Source: Kibdelosporangium philippinense (GTDB lineage: Bacteria > Actinomycetota > Actinomycetes > Mycobacteriales > Pseudonocardiaceae). From it: DNA of 64,000 nt. Every line of letters starts with the position of its first letter. Position 1 is the first letter of the stretch. A program made the position numbers and the translations under genes. This document shows, piece by piece, positions 9,117 to 17,993 of this stretch. The notes beneath the pieces were generated by a model. That model was given only the letters and a program-made list of their open reading frames with translations. It ran no database searches and was not told the origin of the DNA. The stretch is from the NCBI RefSeq assembly GCF_021390435.2, contig NZ_JAJVCN010000002.1, positions 2,480,001-2,544,000 of the forward strand, read 5' to 3'.

Positions 9117-9608
9117 ATGAGGTACGCGGATGGAGGTGGCCTTTCCGAGCGGGGCAGGGCCACACGCGAAGCTGTCCGGTTGCAGGCGGCCCAATGGTTC
9201 GCCCAGGACGTGCCGGCCGCCGAGATCGCCCGCAGACTGCGGGTATCCACCAACGCGGTCTATACCTGGCGGCGTCGATGGCGTGCCGAGGGTGAGGCAG
9301 GGCTGGCGTCGAAGGGACCGGGCGGATCGTCCTGCCGGCTGGACCAGCCACGACTGGACAGGCTGGCCCAGGCTGTGGAACAAGGCCCAGCCGTGCATGG
9401 GTTCGGCGAGGATCAGCGCTGGACCCTGGCTCGGGTCGCCGATCTGATCGCCCGGCTGTTTCACACCCGCTACACGCTGCGCGGGGTGTCGTATCTGCTG
9501 CACCGCATGGGGTTCTCGCCACAAGTACCCGCCCACCGCGCGATCGAGCGCGACGAGCAGGCGATCGCCACCTGGCGGCGGGAGGTATGGCCGGCGGGAA
9601 AACGGTAG
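9117..9608 (+). CDS. IS630 transposase, first frame (HTH part)
   Basis: 163 codons holding the DNA-binding N-terminal half: a helix-turn-helix AAEIARRLRVSTNAVYTWRR and a second winged-helix segment (TLARVADLIARLF). It overlaps the catalytic frame by 22 bases, so the full transposase needs a ribosomal frameshift near 9590-9605, a usual arrangement in this family. The stop is TAG at 9606-9608. Confidence 0.8.
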   Translation: MRYADGGGLSERGRATREAVRLQAAQWFAQDVPAAEIARRLRVSTNAVYTWRRRWRAEGEAGLASKGPGGSSCRLDQPRLDRLAQAVEQGPAVHGFGEDQRWTLARVADLIARLFHTRYTLRGVSYLLHRMGFSPQVPAHRAIERDEQAIATWRREVWPAGKR

Positions 9609-10192
9609 CGGCGCAGCAAGGTGCTTGGCTGTGTTTCGAGGACGAGGCCGGGCAAACGCTGCGCCCGCCGAAAGCCCGCACCTGGGGCCGCCGGGGCCAG
9701 ACACCACAGATCCCGGTGTCGGGCAAGGGTTCGGGCCGGGTATCGGTCGCCGGGCTGGTATGCGTCCGGCCCGGACACCGGCCCCGGTTGATCTACCGTG
9801 TCCGGACCCACCGCGGCCGCAAGGGGGAACGGCGCAGCTTCGCCGAAACCGACTACGCCGCCCTGCTGGACGCCGCACACCAGCAGCTCGGCGCCCGGAT
9901 TGTGTTGATCTGGGACAACCTCAACACGCACACCAGTCACGCGATGCGCAAACTGGTCGCGGCCCGCGACTGGCTACACGTGATCCAACTCCCGCCCTAC
10001 GCCCCGGACCTCAACCCGACCGAGCACGTGTGGTCCCACGTCAAACGCAACCTCGGAAACCTCATCGTGCACGGCATCGACCAGCTCACCGCCATCGTGA
10101 AGAACCGACTCAAACGCATCCAGTACCGACCCGGGCTGATCGACGCGTTCTTCGCCCACACCAGACTGAACCTCGAACCACAACCGCCGTAA
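9587..10192 (+). CDS. IS630 transposase, catalytic frame (DDE)
   Basis: 201 codons with the DDE catalytic core: first Asp in LCFEDEAGQTL, second in IVLIWDNLNTHTS, Glu in APDLNPTEHVWSHVK. Produced with the upstream frame by frameshifting. Both frames look intact, so this copy may be active. Confidence 0.85.
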   Translation: MAGGKTVAAQQGAWLCFEDEAGQTLRPPKARTWGRRGQTPQIPVSGKGSGRVSVAGLVCVRPGHRPRLIYRVRTHRGRKGERRSFAETDYAALLDAAHQQLGARIVLIWDNLNTHTSHAMRKLVAARDWLHVIQLPPYAPDLNPTEHVWSHVKRNLGNLIVHGIDQLTAIVKNRLKRIQYRPGLIDAFFAHTRLNLEPQPP

Positions 10193-10212
10193 TCCTGGCC
10201 TTTCAAGATCTG

Positions 10213-10339
10213 TAACCTAGATCCACCGTTGATCTTGGGTTGTGATCATGGTGGTGGCAGCAGTGGTAGTCGAGCGGGGGCTGCCGATGTGAATGGGAGG
10301 GAACCGCGCCACGAATCTAGCAACACCCCTTGCCATGTG
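10213..10339. other. no gene seen
   Basis: Sequence between the IS630 right end and the ISL3 remnant. No coding frame with family resemblance or structured repeat was found. Confidence 0.3.
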
Positions 10340-11330
10340 GAGTCAGAGCAGTCATCGTGTGGCGGATCGGTTCGAGGTGCCGCCTGTCCAAGACCGAGGT
10401 TGCGTTGCTCTGGAAGACCTCTTCCCTCTTCTCCGGTGAAACAGGCGTTAGTCTGGGTTAGCGCTGAAGCGGCAGGTCACGACCGAGCCGCGTGATGTGC
10501 CGTTTCCTGTCGCGGCGCGGTTGTTGTGGCGCAAACGGCGGTGGCGGTGCCGGGAATCGGAGTGTGCGCGCTCCTCGTTCACCGAGTCGGTGCCCCAGAT
10601 CCCGTCTCTTCGGCGGGTGACCGGCCGGCTTCGCGCCGCGGCGGGACGAGCGGTGGCCGATGAGGGCCGGACGGGCGCGCAGGCGGCGCGGGAGTGGGGG
10701 TTGTCCTGGCCGGTGGTGCATGCGGCGTTCCTTGACCACGCTGTGGCCGTGCTGCCCGAGGAGCCAGAACCGGTGCGGGTGCTGGGAATCGATGAAGTCC
10801 GCCGGGGCAAACCGCGTTTCGCAGTCAACGCCGAGAGCGGGGTGCTCAAGCGCCGGGTCCGCAAAGACGACCCCGAATACGGGCTACGCTGGCGTCTGCT
10901 GCGCAACCGGGAAGACCTGACCACCGAGAAGTTCACCGACATGTGGAACCGTCTGACAGACCTCGGCCAGGCCGGAGACGAGATTCTGAGCGCCTGGATC
11001 GCGAAAGAAGAACTCCGCACACTGCTGGCCCTGGCCCGCATCGGCGCGTCCCGCCACCAGATCTCCCACCATCTATGGACTTTCTACCGCTGGTGCGCCG
11101 ACACCGACATCGCCGAACTACACCCCCTCGCCAGGACCATCCAGGACTGGTGGCCTCAGATCGAAGCGTTCATTCTCACCGGCATCACCAACGCCGCCAG
11201 CGAGGGCATCAACGGCTGATCAAGCTCGAAGCCGCAACGCCTTCGGCTTCCGCAACGCCATCAAACAACGCCTACGATCACGCTGCGCAAGCACCTGCGC
11301 AGCCCGACACCAAGCAAAGCCCGGTTAATT
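10340..11330 (+). pseudogene. ISL3-family transposase remnant
   Basis: The longest open piece is 10497-11219. It shows the ISL3 order: a zinc/cysteine-rich N-terminus broken by stops upstream of 10497, the helical segment RVTGRLRAAAGRAVADEG, and the catalytic start VLGIDEVRRGKPRF. It then jumps by an internal deletion to KFTDMWNRLTDLGQAGDEIL and the C-terminal zone. The usual end (EGINxLIKxxxRxAFGFRNxxxF) follows only after a frame change near 11215. The gene is dead. Confidence 0.7.
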
Positions 11331-11344
11331 TCGAAGACCCACTA

Positions 11345-11545
11345 AACAGCTGTCCGGAAAATTCGGGGCTCCTCAGTCGGGGCTGCGGCCGTGGGAACGG
11401 TGTGGGTGCGCTCGAGAATGCGCCAGGCGATCGAATTGGCCGCCGCACTGGGCTCTGAGAAGGTCGACGAAGCCATGGGGCTGGCAGCGATCGCGGGCCG
11501 GTTCGCCGATGACGACCTACCTTCCATTGTGGATCATCTGGCCGG
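11345..11545 (+). pseudogene. IS21 IstA C-terminal scrap
   Basis: A short stretch in frame with 11391 reads VWVRSRMRQAIELAAAL and continues GRFADDDLPSIVDHLA, which resembles the C-terminal helical part of IS21-family IstA transposases. No catalytic domain and no IstB follow. It ends where a membrane-protein fragment begins. Confidence 0.45.
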
Positions 11546-11547
11546 CC

Positions 11548-11749
11548 CCGGACCGCAGTCGTCCTGTTCGGACTCGGCGTGTTGGCGATCACCGTGGCCG
11601 GGCTCGTTGGCCTCCTGTATCGGGGGTTGGCCTGTGCGCGTCGCACGCGTCAAGCCATTGCGAAGGCCCGCAGTAGAACGCCCGGGGTCGGACGTGACAC
11701 ACAAGGCACCGCGCCGGCTGCGGGCTCATGTCAGCGGGGTGGCGAGTAA
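11548..11749 (+). pseudogene. fragment of a small membrane protein
   Basis: The frame ending at TAA 11747-11749 encodes one transmembrane helix (AVVLFGLGVLAITVAGLVGL) followed by a basic tail. Its 5' part is cut by the IS21 scrap. The TAA overlaps the ATG of the next gene (TAATG), the tight coupling of transfer and spread genes on actinomycete plasmids and integrative elements. Function unknown. Confidence 0.4.
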
Positions 11750-12066
11750 TGGCCGTTGACCTGATCGCTTACGCAGTTACTGTTGTGTTCGTACCCGCGA
11801 TCGGGGCTGGTCAAGCGCCCTGTGCCTGGTGGACTGACCCGATGCGGGTGTTCTACCGCCGGATGTGGCTGGCAGAGCACTGGCCACCGCACCGACACCA
11901 AGTCCATAGGTTCCCGGTCGCCCGTGCGGAGGCCTGGACACAGTCCGAGGCTGCCGAGAACACGCACTCCCAGCCTCGGATCCTGATCCCCGGGCCGCTG
12001 GTCGCCTGCGTCGAGGTGACGTTCCCACAGCTGCCCGGTGAGGCTCTGCTGTTCCCCCCGACATGA
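11749..12066 (+). CDS. small conserved-looking protein, copy A (in 431-bp inverted repeat)
   Basis: A 105-residue protein with a hydrophobic N-terminus (MAVDLIAYAVTVVFVPAIGA) and a Trp-rich middle (CAWWTDPMRVFYRRMWLAEHW). A strong hairpin terminator follows at 12078. No family recognised. An apparently identical copy lies inverted at 14657-14974. Coupled to the preceding membrane-protein fragment by TAATG. Intact coding in two copies and a proper terminator argue that it is a real gene of a former integrative element or plasmid. Confidence 0.55.
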   Translation: MAVDLIAYAVTVVFVPAIGAGQAPCAWWTDPMRVFYRRMWLAEHWPPHRHQVHRFPVARAEAWTQSEAAENTHSQPRILIPGPLVACVEVTFPQLPGEALLFPPT

Positions 12067-12077
12067 CAGCGAGCCTC

Positions 12078-12111
12078 GGCCCGCACCCGTTTTGCAGGGC
12101 GGGTGCGGGCC
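12078..12111 (+). terminator. intrinsic-type hairpin after the small gene
   Basis: A perfect 12-bp stem GGCCCGCACCCG/CGGGTGCGGGCC with a 10-base loop, directly after the stop of the 105-residue gene. No strong T-run follows, as is common in actinomycetes. Confidence 0.7.
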
Positions 12112-12161
12112 CCAGCCCCGGACCGCGCGGCAACCCTTCCCCCGGGCGGCGGTCCGGGGTC

Positions 12162-12470
12162 TCCACCGGCTGCTCAGTGCCCCGTGGCGCCCGGTGTGGC
12201 ACTGGCCACCCCCGGTGATCACCGCAGGACACGCTGCACACCGTGCTCCGCGGCCGCGCCTGCAGCGAGTCCGTCGAGGCCATCCAGCGCGACCTGATCA
12301 TCCGCACCGGCAAACACAAAGGCCGCAACCTGAGCCTGACCAAGAACAGAATTGCGACAAAGGTCACATGCCGCATTGATCACTTGCTCCACACCAAGAT
12401 CATCGATCTTGACATGACACCCTTACGGGACAACCTTTAACTCATCGGCAGGTGATTGTGAACGACGAGA
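12162..12470. other. no recognisable gene
   Basis: Sequence between the left inverted-repeat arm and an IS630 transposase. A frame at 12243-12440 (65 residues, basic) is open but has no family match that I can see and no ribosome site. Confidence 0.3.
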
Positions 12471-13520
12471 TCATGTTGTCGATTGACACAGTGACTTGGT
12501 CCACACGAATGGCTTGGGTTCCTTGTTCCACTCGTTGATCCAGCGGCGGACGTCGGCTTCCAGTTCGATGACGCTGCGATGGGCGGAGCGGCGCAGTTTG
12601 CGGTTGGTCAGCTCAGCGAACCAGCGTTCCACCAGGTTGAGCCATGAGCTGCTGGTCGGCGTGAAGTGCAAGTGGAACCGCGGATGGCGGATGAGCCACT
12701 CCTTGACCTTTGGGGTCTTGTGGGTGGCGTAGTTGTCCAGCACCAGGTGCAGGTCCAGGTCCTTCGGGACTGCGTCGTCGATCAGCTTCAGGAAGCGCAG
12801 GAATTCCTGGTGTCGATGGCGCCGGTAGTGCTGGGCGATCACCGAGCCGCTGCCGATGTCGAACGCGGCGAACAAACTGGTGGTGCCATGGCGCACATAG
12901 TCGTGGGTCATCCGCGCCGGAGTGGTGGGCATGATCGGCAGAATCGGCGCGGTCCGGTCGATCGCCTGCATCTGACTCTTCTCATCCACCGCCAGCACCA
13001 GCGCGTTCTCCGGCGGAGCCAGATACAGGCCCACGACATCGCGGACCTTGTCCACGAACTGCGGATCGGTGGACAGCTTCCACGTCTCCACCGCATGCGG
13101 TTTCAGCCCGAACGCCCGCCAAATCCGGGAGATCGCTGACTGGGACATCCCTGTCGTGGATGCCATCGACCGTGTTGACCAGTGCGTGTCTCGGCCCGGT
13201 GTTTCCTCCAGCGTCTTGGTGATGATCTGCTCGACTCGCTCATCACTGATCACACGAGGCCGCCCTGGCCGAGGCTCGTCGGACAAGCCGTCCAATCGGT
13301 CGGCCAGAAACCGCGACCGCCATTTAGACACGGTGTTGCGCGAGACCCTCACATCCGCGGCGACCTCACCGATCGAGCCGCCTTCCGCACAGCGCAGCAC
13401 AATCCGCGCCCGCAACGCCAAGTCCTGAGCTGTCTTCCGCCGACGTGACCATCCACTCAGGACACTGCGTTCCTCATCGGACAGGACCACCGGATCCAGC
13501 TTCGGGCTCGACACAGCCAC
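12471..13520 (-). CDS. IS630-family transposase, 3' end of element lost
   Basis: 349 residues, nearly full length. N-terminal helix-turn-helix (GGSIGEVAADVRVSRNTVSK), then DDE residues in LVLAVDEKSQMQAID, LHLVLDNYATHKT and TSSSWLNLVERWFAEL. The expected C-terminus FVWTK-(S/T)A-DEIL is replaced by SLCQSTT. The upstream (right) end is still a clean TA-containing CTAG at 13562-13565. No matching inverted end is found on the left, so the element was truncated at about 12480. Confidence 0.75.
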   Translation of the reverse strand: MAVSSPKLDPVVLSDEERSVLSGWSRRRKTAQDLALRARIVLRCAEGGSIGEVAADVRVSRNTVSKWRSRFLADRLDGLSDEPRPGRPRVISDERVEQIITKTLEETPGRDTHWSTRSMASTTGMSQSAISRIWRAFGLKPHAVETWKLSTDPQFVDKVRDVVGLYLAPPENALVLAVDEKSQMQAIDRTAPILPIMPTTPARMTHDYVRHGTTSLFAAFDIGSGSVIAQHYRRHRHQEFLRFLKLIDDAVPKDLDLHLVLDNYATHKTPKVKEWLIRHPRFHLHFTPTSSSWLNLVERWFAELTNRKLRRSAHRSVIELEADVRRWINEWNKEPKPFVWTKSLCQSTT

Positions 13521-13639
13521 AACCTACAGCTACCAACGAACTACTGACTCAGGACGGGACACTAGTAGTGCTTTGTTAGGTGTTTCTCACCTGGATTTTT
13601 GTTGTGGGTGTTCGGGTCTGGACTGGTTGTCGGCAGGTG

Positions 13640-14330
13640 TGGCGGACACCGGTCCAGGCCGCGAGTAAGGCCTGGAGTTCGCGCAGGACGGCGTAGAGGG
13701 TCAGGCCTGCGCAGGGGCTTTTGGGGTGCGGCGCAGTTGGGTGCAGATGGCTTGGGCGACCGCGGCGAGGGTGACGTGGCGGTGCCAGCCCAGCTAGGAG
13801 CGGCCTTCGAAGTGGTCCAGGCCGAGGCCGTCTTTGAGTTCGCGGTAGTCATGCTCGATGCGCCACCGGATTTTGGCTAGCTGCACCAGATCCCGTAGCC
13901 GGATGCCGGCTGGGAGCGTGGAGAGCCAGTAGTCGGTGGGCTCGGGTTGGCCGGGTGGCCATTCGGCCAGTAGCCAGCATTCGGGCAGGCTCCCATCGGC
14001 GGCGCGGGGGATGTTGCGGTTGGCCGGGCGGACCCGCAGTGCGAGGAACTGTGACCGCATGCTGGCGGTCGGGTTACCCGGTGATTTCTTGGATCCGTGC
14101 CGCCAGACCACAAACCGGCCCGTTGAGCGGCCAGCGGCCATCACCAGGCTTTTCAGATCGTGTGGCGGGTCGGGATAGCGTGGTCCCGGCGGGCGGCCGG
14201 TGCCTTTCCACGCTGGTGTCACCGGCACCGCGCCGGCGGGGTGAGAGAGGCAAGAGACCGCCACTGACACCGGCCAACCCGGACACGGCCGAACAGCATC
14301 GGCGAGGTTACGGTAGTGTGGCAGGAGCAA
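13640..14330 (-). pseudogene. IS701-family transposase, C-terminal remnant
   Basis: Reverse-strand reading from 14330 shows the IS701 C-terminal half: PGPRYPDPPHDLKSLVMAAG, FLALRVRPANRNIPRAADGS, and the catalytic Glu region KIRWRIEHDYRELKDGLGL. It ends at an in-frame TAG (13794-13796) inside the motif HFEGRSWLGWHRH. The remaining C-terminal codons continue beyond the stop to about 13640. The N-terminal half with the first catalytic Asp is missing. Confidence 0.75.
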
Positions 14331-14561
14331 ACGGCGAATGGGACCAGATCTTCATTGACAAACGCCTCTGCTCGGTGGAATTCTCCACAGACTCCGCCAG
14401 CACTGCGAAGTCGTCGCCATCATCGGCCCCAGCTACCCGGCTGAGAACCGACTCCACGTCGTTGACGGCGGGCACCGGAGCAGCCTGAAACCCTTCCGCG
14501 CATGACCCTCGTACTCACCTCTGCACTTGAGTCAGTACCCCGACACTGACCAGCCGTTGTG
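14331..14561. other. decayed sequence, no clear gene
   Basis: Frames here are short and shifted. One reading (VVAIIGPSYPAENRLHVVD) hints at a transposon ATPase or hydrolase scrap, but I cannot support a family. Confidence 0.25.
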
Positions 14562-14992
14562 GACCCCGGACCGCCGCCCGGGGGAAGGGTTGCCGCGCGG
14601 TCCGGGGCTGGGGCCCGCACCCGCCCTGCAAAACGGGTGCGGGCCGAGGCTCGCTGTCATGTCGGGGGGAACAGCAGAGCCTCACCGGGCAGCTGTGGGA
14701 ACGTCACCTCGACGCAGGCGACCAGCGGCCCGGGGATCAGGATCCGAGGCTGGGAGTGCGTGTTCTCGGCAGCCTCGGACTGTGTCCAGGCCTCCGCACG
14801 GGCGACCGGGAACCTATGGACTTGGTGTCGGTGCGGTGGCCAGTGCTCTGCCAGCCACATCCGGCGGTAGAACACCCGCATCGGGTCAGTCCACCAGGCA
14901 CAGGGCGCTTGACCAGCCCCGATCGCGGGTACGAACACAACAGTAACTGCGTAAGCGATCAGGTCAACGGCCATTACTCGCCACCCCGCTGA
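14562..14992 (-). repeat. 431-bp inverted repeat, right arm
   Basis: Inverted copy of 11731-12161. It contains the complete small gene and its hairpin (14612-14645). Beyond 14992 there is no similarity to the sequence left of 11731, so only the second gene of the original pair was copied. No element-like terminal repeats are seen at the arm ends. Confidence 0.9.
14657..14974 (-). CDS. small conserved-looking protein, copy B
   Basis: Same 105-residue product as at 11749-12066, read leftward. Here it lacks the coupled upstream membrane-protein frame and so may lack its normal promoter. The two arms appear identical, which implies recent duplication or gene conversion. Confidence 0.5.
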   Translation of the reverse strand: MAVDLIAYAVTVVFVPAIGAGQAPCAWWTDPMRVFYRRMWLAEHWPPHRHQVHRFPVARAEAWTQSEAAENTHSQPRILIPGPLVACVEVTFPQLPGEALLFPPT

Positions 14993-15059
14993 AGTGGGCC
15001 TGCGGCCGGATTATGTAGCACGCGTACGACTATCCAGGGCTGTGTCCTTGTGTCCTTTA

Positions 15060-16017
15060 AGTCCTACGATCAGGACCTCGGCGCGCGGGTGGGTCTGGCA
15101 GCGCACCGGGCCAACGACCCAGCACGGATGGTCGTGCTGGACCGGACGCCACCCTGATCACCGCCCACTCCGAGAAACAAGAAGCGGCGAAAACCTGGAA
15201 GAAAACCTTCGGGCACCACCCGTTGCTGGTGTTCTGCGATCACGGCGCGGGCGGCACCGGGGAACCGGTCTCGGGCCTGTTGCGCCGCGGGAACGCCGGG
15301 TCGAACACCGCCGCCGACCATTTCGCCGTGCTGGACGACGCCCTCGCCCAGCTCCCTACCGGCCTGCGGAAACCTGACGATCAGGGCGGGTGAAGGTCCT
15401 GGTGCGCAGCGACGCGGCCGGCACCACCCACGCCTTCACCCACCACATCGCCCAGCACGGGATGGAATTCTCCGTCGGCGCCAATCTCAGCCACTTCGAT
15501 ATGGACTATATCCTGCGCACCATTCGGAAAAAGACATGGACACCGGCCTATAACGCCGAGCGCAACGCCCGCGACGGGGCCTGGGTGGCCGAGGCCGCCG
15601 CCCTGGCCGACCTGTTGGCCTGGCCCTAGAGGACCCGGCTGATCCTGTGCAAAGAGGCCCGCACCCCGGCGCCCAACTGCGGTTCACCGACATCGACGGC
15701 AACCGGATCACCGGATTCCTGACCAACACCGCCCCCGGCGGCCCCTACCGGCAACTGGCCGATCTGGAACTGCGCCACCGCCGCCACGCCCGGGTCGAAG
15801 ACGGCATCCGCGCCGCGAAAGACACCGGCCTGCGCAACCTCCCGTTCCACGACACCGCCCAGAACAAGGTCTGGCTGGAGATCTGTGCCCTGCCGCCGAC
15901 CTGATCGCTTGGACCCAACGCCTCGCTCTGACCGGCCAGCACCGCATCGCCGAACCCAAACGCCTGCGGCTACACATCTTCGGCGTCGCCGCACGGCTGA
16001 TCCGCACCGGCCGTTGA
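15060..16017 (+). pseudogene. IS1380-family transposase remnant
   Basis: Read in several frames, this stretch follows the IS1380 transposase that is intact at 25777-27165. Matching pieces are KTWKKTFGHHPLLVF, then VRSDAAGTTHAFTHHIA (15390-15629), then HPGAQLRFTDIDGNRITGF and RHRRHARVEDGIRAAKDTGL (15647-15904). A stop in each frame and at least two frame changes mean it is dead. The N-terminal quarter is absent. Confidence 0.75.
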
Positions 16018-16704
16018 CTCACCCTCAAAATCCCCCAAGACTGGCCCTTCGCCGACACGATTCGGACGTTTCCCCAACGGGCCGAACTCGTCGAACGCGA
16101 ACGTGCGATCCGGGAAATTGTCGATGACGTGCTCGACGCGGTCGAGTTTGGCGTCACGGTCGGGATCAGTGGATTCCTTCCAGGTCTTGGTGCGCTGGAA
16201 GGTGATACTGCGGCGGGCCAGCAGACACCGCAATGCCTCACGGCCGATCCGGATCGCCCCGCCGGCGGTGGTGCGCAGGTAGGCGGCGAGTTTGCGGATC
16301 GACCAGCGGGTGAAGGGCTGGTCGAGTTTCGTCGGGCGGGTGGTGGCCGTCGCCACGACGAGGTCTTCCTGGTCAGGACTCAGCAGGCGGGGACGGCCTC
16401 CCGCCCACTGAGGGTCCAGGCAGGCCAGGCCGATCTCGTTGAACCGGTGGAGCACCTCCCGGGCGGTGTCCTCGTCCGCCGCAACCAGTTGTGCGATCAC
16501 CGGCACGCGGTTGCCATCGGCCGAGGCCAAAATCATCATCGCCCGCCGATAACGCACCGAGTTCGTGCTGCCCCGACGCACGATCCGTTGCAGCCGCTGG
16601 CCTTCCTGATCGGTCAGCCTGCGCACTTTCACCGGTTCAGCCACCAACACCTCCACGCATCCAGCTCGACGATGTCCCCTATCGACCCGGCTGCAGCGGG
16701 TCAC
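16018..16704 (-). pseudogene. IS630-family transposase, N-terminal two-thirds
   Basis: Leftward frame beginning near 16650 (VKVRRLTDQEGQRLQRIVRR) with a helix-turn-helix zone, a target-binding segment (RWSIRKLAAYLR) and the first catalytic Asp in RTFAFDEFGPL. After that the frame passes into the IS1380 remnant at about 16020, so the second Asp and Glu are lost. The join of the two elements is a recombination scar. Confidence 0.7.
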
Positions 16705-16760
16705 CGCCGAGCGACACCCCGGCGAACCATTCCGGTCAAACCACTAGTAGATCGTCGCGG

Positions 16761-17573
16761 CTAACTCTTGGGGTATAGATGGCGGAGTTTGACGCGTGCG
16801 TCGTCGGTGGTGAACTGCCAGTGGACTTGGCGTTGCTCGGTGTTGATGGCGTGTTGCCAGGCGGCGAGTTCGGTGTTGAGGGTGGCGAGGTCGCTGATGC
16901 GGCGGTCGAGGCATTGCCGGGATAGTGCGGACAACTCGATCTCGGCGATGTTGAGCCAGGACCCGTGTTTGGGGGTGTGGTGGATCTCCAGGCGCTGGGC
17001 GAGAGAGAAGGCCTCGTCGGGTGCGAAGGCCTCGTAGAGCGAGGCGATGCCGTGGGTGTTGAGGTTGTCCATGACCAGCACCACGGTCTCGGTGTCGGGG
17101 TAGTCCACGGTCAGGAGTTGTTTGACCTGCCCGGCCCAGTCGATCTTGGTGCGCTGGGCCAGGGCGTGGACACGGCGCCACCCTTGCAGGGGCTCGGTCC
17201 ACACGAAGATCGAGCAGGTGCCGCACCGGATGTATTCGCTGTCTTGGCAGGCATTGCGGCCCGGCCGGGCCGGCAGCGGGTCGCGGACGTGGCCGAGTAG
17301 CTGGAAGGGTTTCTCGTCCATGCACACGACCGGGCGGGCGGGGTCGTGTGGCCGGGCGTAGACCGCCAGCACGTCCTCCATGCGGGCGGCGAACTCCGCG
17401 TTCGCGCGGGGCGGGATGTTCCAGCACTTCCTCAGATGAGGACGCAGTTCCGTTTTTTTAGGACCCGGCCGATGGTCGAGTGGTCCAGGTTCGGGATGTC
17501 CTCGGTGAGTTCGACGTGTTTTTCCAGCAGCCGCAACGACCATCGGGCATGCCCGGCCGGTGGCTGTGAGCAC
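16761..17573 (-). CDS. IS630 transposase, catalytic frame
   Basis: DDE core: first Asp in RPVVCMDEKPFQLL, second in TVVLVMDNLNTHGI, Glu in TPKHGSWLNIAEIEL. The C-terminus HWQFTTDDARVKLRHLYP is typical. The real product begins by frameshift near 17450; codons upstream in this frame are overlap. The copy looks intact. Confidence 0.8.
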   Translation of the reverse strand: MLTATGRACPMVVAAAGKTRRTHRGHPEPGPLDHRPGPKKTELRPHLRKCWNIPPRANAEFAARMEDVLAVYARPHDPARPVVCMDEKPFQLLGHVRDPLPARPGRNACQDSEYIRCGTCSIFVWTEPLQGWRRVHALAQRTKIDWAGQVKQLLTVDYPDTETVVLVMDNLNTHGIASLYEAFAPDEAFSLAQRLEIHHTPKHGSWLNIAEIELSALSRQCLDRRISDLATLNTELAAWQHAINTEQRQVHWQFTTDDARVKLRHLYPKS

Positions 17574-17911
17574 GCCAGGGCGATCAGCCGGGCCTCGACC
17601 TCGCCGGTCACTGGGGACGGCACCGGCGGAAGATCGCGCTTCTTGCGTGAGATCGTGGCATGGACATCGCCATCGGTCTCGGCGAACCGCTTGGCGACAA
17701 GCCGCAGCATCTCACCCGAGACCCCGAGCCGCGCCGCGATCACCTCTTTCGGGTCCACCTCGCCCACCGAGGTGTCCAGCGCGAGCAACACCCGAGCCCG
17801 CCTGATCGCCGACGCCGGATGCACACCCGTGACGGTCAGCCGAAGCAGCTCTTCACGATCCCGCGCGGTCAATGTGACCGGCCGCTTCATCTCTGATCGC
17901 ACGACAACCAT
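17432..17911 (-). CDS. IS630 transposase, first frame
   Basis: About 160 codons from MVVVRSEM. Contains the helix-turn-helix part (VIAARLGVSGEMLRLVAKRF) and a second DNA-binding segment ending at RVLKKRNCVLI. It overlaps the catalytic frame by about 140 bases. A run of T at 17453-17459 (AAAAAAA on the coding strand) is a likely slippery site for frameshifting into it. Confidence 0.7.
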   Translation of the reverse strand: MVVVRSEMKRPVTLTARDREELLRLTVTGVHPASAIRRARVLLALDTSVGEVDPKEVIAARLGVSGEMLRLVAKRFAETDGDVHATISRKKRDLPPVPSPVTGEVEARLIALACSQPPAGHARWSLRLLEKHVELTEDIPNLDHSTIGRVLKKRNCVLI

Positions 17912-17993
17912 CCTTGTCCGGCAGGAGAAAGACCTGTCGGACGACAGCATTCCAGCCACACGCACCACAACTAAGCAGCGACACGCTACTAGT

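Larger units (their letters stand above)
9031..10212 (+). mobile_element. IS630-family element, complete
   Basis: About 1182 bp bounded by inverted repeats that match at 18 of 19 positions (left CAGATCATGAAAGGCCAGG at 9031-9049, right its complement with one mismatch at 10194-10212). TA dinucleotides flank both ends (9029-9030 and 10213-10214), the expected TA duplication of IS630/Tc1-mariner elements. It carries two overlapping transposase frames. The insertion hit the TA of a TAA stop codon. Confidence 0.85.
11731..12161 (+). repeat. 431-bp inverted repeat, left arm
   Basis: Appears to match 14562-14992 in inverted orientation. Boundaries are sharp: identity begins at TCAGCGGGGTGGCG and ends at GGTCCGGGGTC, after which the arms diverge. 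Gene and terminator positions map exactly onto the other arm (coordinates sum to 26723). Confidence 0.9.
16746..17990 (-). mobile_element. IS630-family element, complete with imperfect ends
   Basis: About 1245 bp between two CTAG sites (16744-16747 and 17989-17992). Ends are imperfect inverted repeats: AGTAG-N3-GTCGC-N-GCT-N-A at both sides. TA duplication within CTAG is the preferred target of IS630. It carries two overlapping leftward transposase frames. Its insertion cut an ISAs1-type gene at 17990. Confidence 0.75.

Noticed and set aside
12243..12440. Basic 65-residue ORF between inverted repeats as a gene
   Set aside because: No ribosome site, no similarity recognised and surrounded by transposon debris.
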